From Bacteroidales bacterium (lineage in GTDB: Bacteria; Bacteroidota; Bacteroidia; Bacteroidales; Marinilabiliaceae): a stretch of 64,000 bases of DNA. The stretch lies in NCBI GenBank assembly GCA_003249255.1, contig QKJP01000026.1:203048-267047 (forward strand), read 5' to 3'. The notes under the pieces were generated by a model. It saw only the letters and a program-made list of their open reading frames with translations, had not been told where the DNA came from and did not search any database. This document shows positions 63,143 through 64,000 of this stretch, piece by piece (position 1 is the first letter of the stretch; each line of letters opens with the position of its first letter). Both the position numbers and the translations under genes were made by a program.

Positions 63143-63836
63143 ATGAAAAATTTAATTAAAGCTTCAAGTGTGATTTTATTAATGGTACTTTCAGTTTGTT
63201 TTGTTAGTGCACAAAAAATTGGGAAATTTAATAGTTCAATTACAAAAAAAAGTTGGTCCAAAAGAAGTTGCAGTACCTTACACTGATGTTGTTTCTTATT
63301 TAGGCTATGCTGCTCAAGGGAATGAAGATGAAGTAAAAGAGGGAAAAAAATTCTACTACATTTATGTTTGGATTCCTGCTGTGGCTCCGGAGTTAGGAGT
63401 TCGTATGATGTCTCCTGTTGGGTCAACAAAAATAAAAAATGCTATTGAGGCGCAATCTTATTTAGATAACAAAGATTCGAAAGACTATTTTGATACTTAC
63501 ATTACTTTAGAAAAATCTTCAATCGTAAAAAAAGAAGAAATCTCAGAAGATGCTGCTTTAAAAGCTGAATGGACAACCTTAGCAAAAAATGATGATAGCA
63601 GTGAAATGCCTGAGAATGGAGGTGGAAAAATGTATAACTCTTTATTGCGTTACGAAAGTGAGGCAAGTAATCCTTTAAAAGCGTTATCAGCAGGATTATA
63701 CCGCGTAGGCTTTACGACTTACAAAAAAGGTGAAGTGAATGGTACATTCTTAGCAGAAGTTGCAGCGCCTGTAAAATTACCGGGTGTTGGTGTTGCTAAA
63801 ACAATTCCTGCATTATTAGAGCAAATCAATAAATAA
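63143..63836 (+). pseudogene. LipL32-family exported protein, reading frame broken at a poly-A run
   Basis: The 5' part from ATG 63143 encodes a signal peptide (MKNLIKASSVILLMVLS, cleavage near VSAQ) and soon hits a TGA. The main frame starts from 63201 (+1) and continues to 63836. The segments FYYIYVWIPAVAPELGVRMM, YFDTYITLEKSS and GLYRVGFTTYKKGEV closely resemble Leptospira LipL32 (YYLYVWIPAVIAEMGVRM, WFDTWIRVERMS, GLYRISFTTYKPGEV). A run of eight A at 63244-63251 is where the two frames meet; one base fewer would join them: signal + ITKKVGPKE. LipL32 is a surface-associated lipoprotein in Leptospira; here the signal lacks a clear lipobox (LSVC), so it is probably a secreted or periplasmic form. 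It might be a broken gene, phase-variable, or have a sequencing error. Confidence 0.8.
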
Positions 63837-63871
63837 TAAAGAAGATTAGTTCCTTGAGGCTATATTCTAAG

Positions 63872-64000
63872 TTAGATATGATTTAGGGGTATATTCTTAA
63901 ATAGTTCCCACGCACTAGTTGACACTAGTGCAGCTACTGCAAACTCCTTGACTTTATCAGTCTTTCCTTTGACTTGCTCAAGCACCATGAACCAGCTTAA
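63872..64000 (-). CDS. C-terminal end of an unidentified gene (partial)
   Basis: On the minus strand the frame is open from the window edge for 42 codons (LSWFMVLEQVKGKTDKVK...WELFKNIPLNHI) to a stop at 63872-63874. It may be a real gene running in from the right. A helical, mixed-charge C-terminus is all that can be seen; possible sources include a transposase, but no motif supports one. Confidence 0.4.
   Translation of the reverse strand, partial: LSWFMVLEQVKGKTDKVKEFAVAALVSTSAWELFKNIPLNHI

Noticed and set aside
63201..63242. Start of the LipL32-like protein within the main frame
   Set aside because: LVHKKLGNLIVQL is a non-signal-like N-terminus produced by reading the signal-coding DNA in another frame; the signal is in the frame of ATG 63143.
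1..64000. tRNA or rRNA genes
   Set aside because: No T-loop plus acceptor-stem pattern or rRNA core sequence was recognised in the spacers.

Overview
The window comes from an AT-rich member of the Bacteroidetes, probably a marine Bacteroidales/Marinilabiliales-type organism. The case rests on several signs: promoters of the phylum's own type (TTTG, 19-20 bases, TAnnTTTG), a C-terminal type IX secretion sorting domain, a Lys-type SerA, a complete Bat (aerotolerance) operon, a PPi-dependent phosphofructokinase, a TonB receptor with a carboxypeptidase-like N-terminal domain, and M49 peptidase and UvrA sequences typical of the phylum. Almost everything is chromosomal housekeeping; no phage, plasmid or intact insertion sequence was seen. 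Protein calls are from motif recognition by eye, not from database searches.

Layout. 1-4.4 kb: end of an upstream gene, then a compact electron-transfer operon of b6-type cytochrome b, Rieske protein and an octaheme cytochrome with a TPR tail. 4.5-6.3 kb: sucD, then on the other strand an STAS anti-anti-sigma protein with an HPt protein. 6.8-9.6 kb: serC, serA and the PLP homeostasis gene yggS. 9.8-12.4 kb: a dihydroorotate-dehydrogenase-like enzyme without the catalytic loop, and two exported proteins of unknown function. 12.4-17.3 kb: uvrA, an ECF-type sigma factor with a small partner gene, and a glycosyltransferase. 17.6-24.7 kb: pfp, an Rrf2 regulator, an MtfA-like peptidase, rsmE, a small DNA-binding-like protein, a cluster of palindromes, a thioesterase and prfC. 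24.9-32 kb: a PHP phosphatase, DUF6132, an unknown exported protein, dipeptidyl peptidase III, a methyltransferase and a soluble hydrogenase-like/chemotaxis-receptor fusion.

32.6-42.2 kb: a BtuF/BtuC/BtuD-type ABC importer, a TetR-SDR-DoxX cassette with two visible operators, and, on the minus strand, a cobalamin riboswitch controlling a TonB receptor followed by two DUF4625 lipoproteins, one very His-rich. Receptor and ABC importer could form one corrinoid route across both membranes, although only the receptor unit carries a riboswitch. 42.4-52.8 kb: htpG, a LytS/LytR-type pair, a TAG-interrupted MotA/TolQ/ExbB-like gene, a type IX-secreted esterase, a DUF3360 transporter, a lone GreA/B C-terminal domain, a CPBP protease and a BFD-like protein. 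53-63 kb: a second PHP phosphatase and the Bat operon (MoxR ATPase, DUF58, a signal/TM protein, BatA, BatB, BatC, BatD, BatE). The window closes with a LipL32-family gene broken at an 8-A run and the end of an unidentified minus-strand gene.

Most notable: the LipL32 homologue with its homopolymer frameshift; the riboswitch-controlled TonB/DUF4625 locus; the iron-only-hydrogenase-like MCP; the cytochrome b-Rieske-octaheme complex; and the matched operators of the TetR-SDR cassette.
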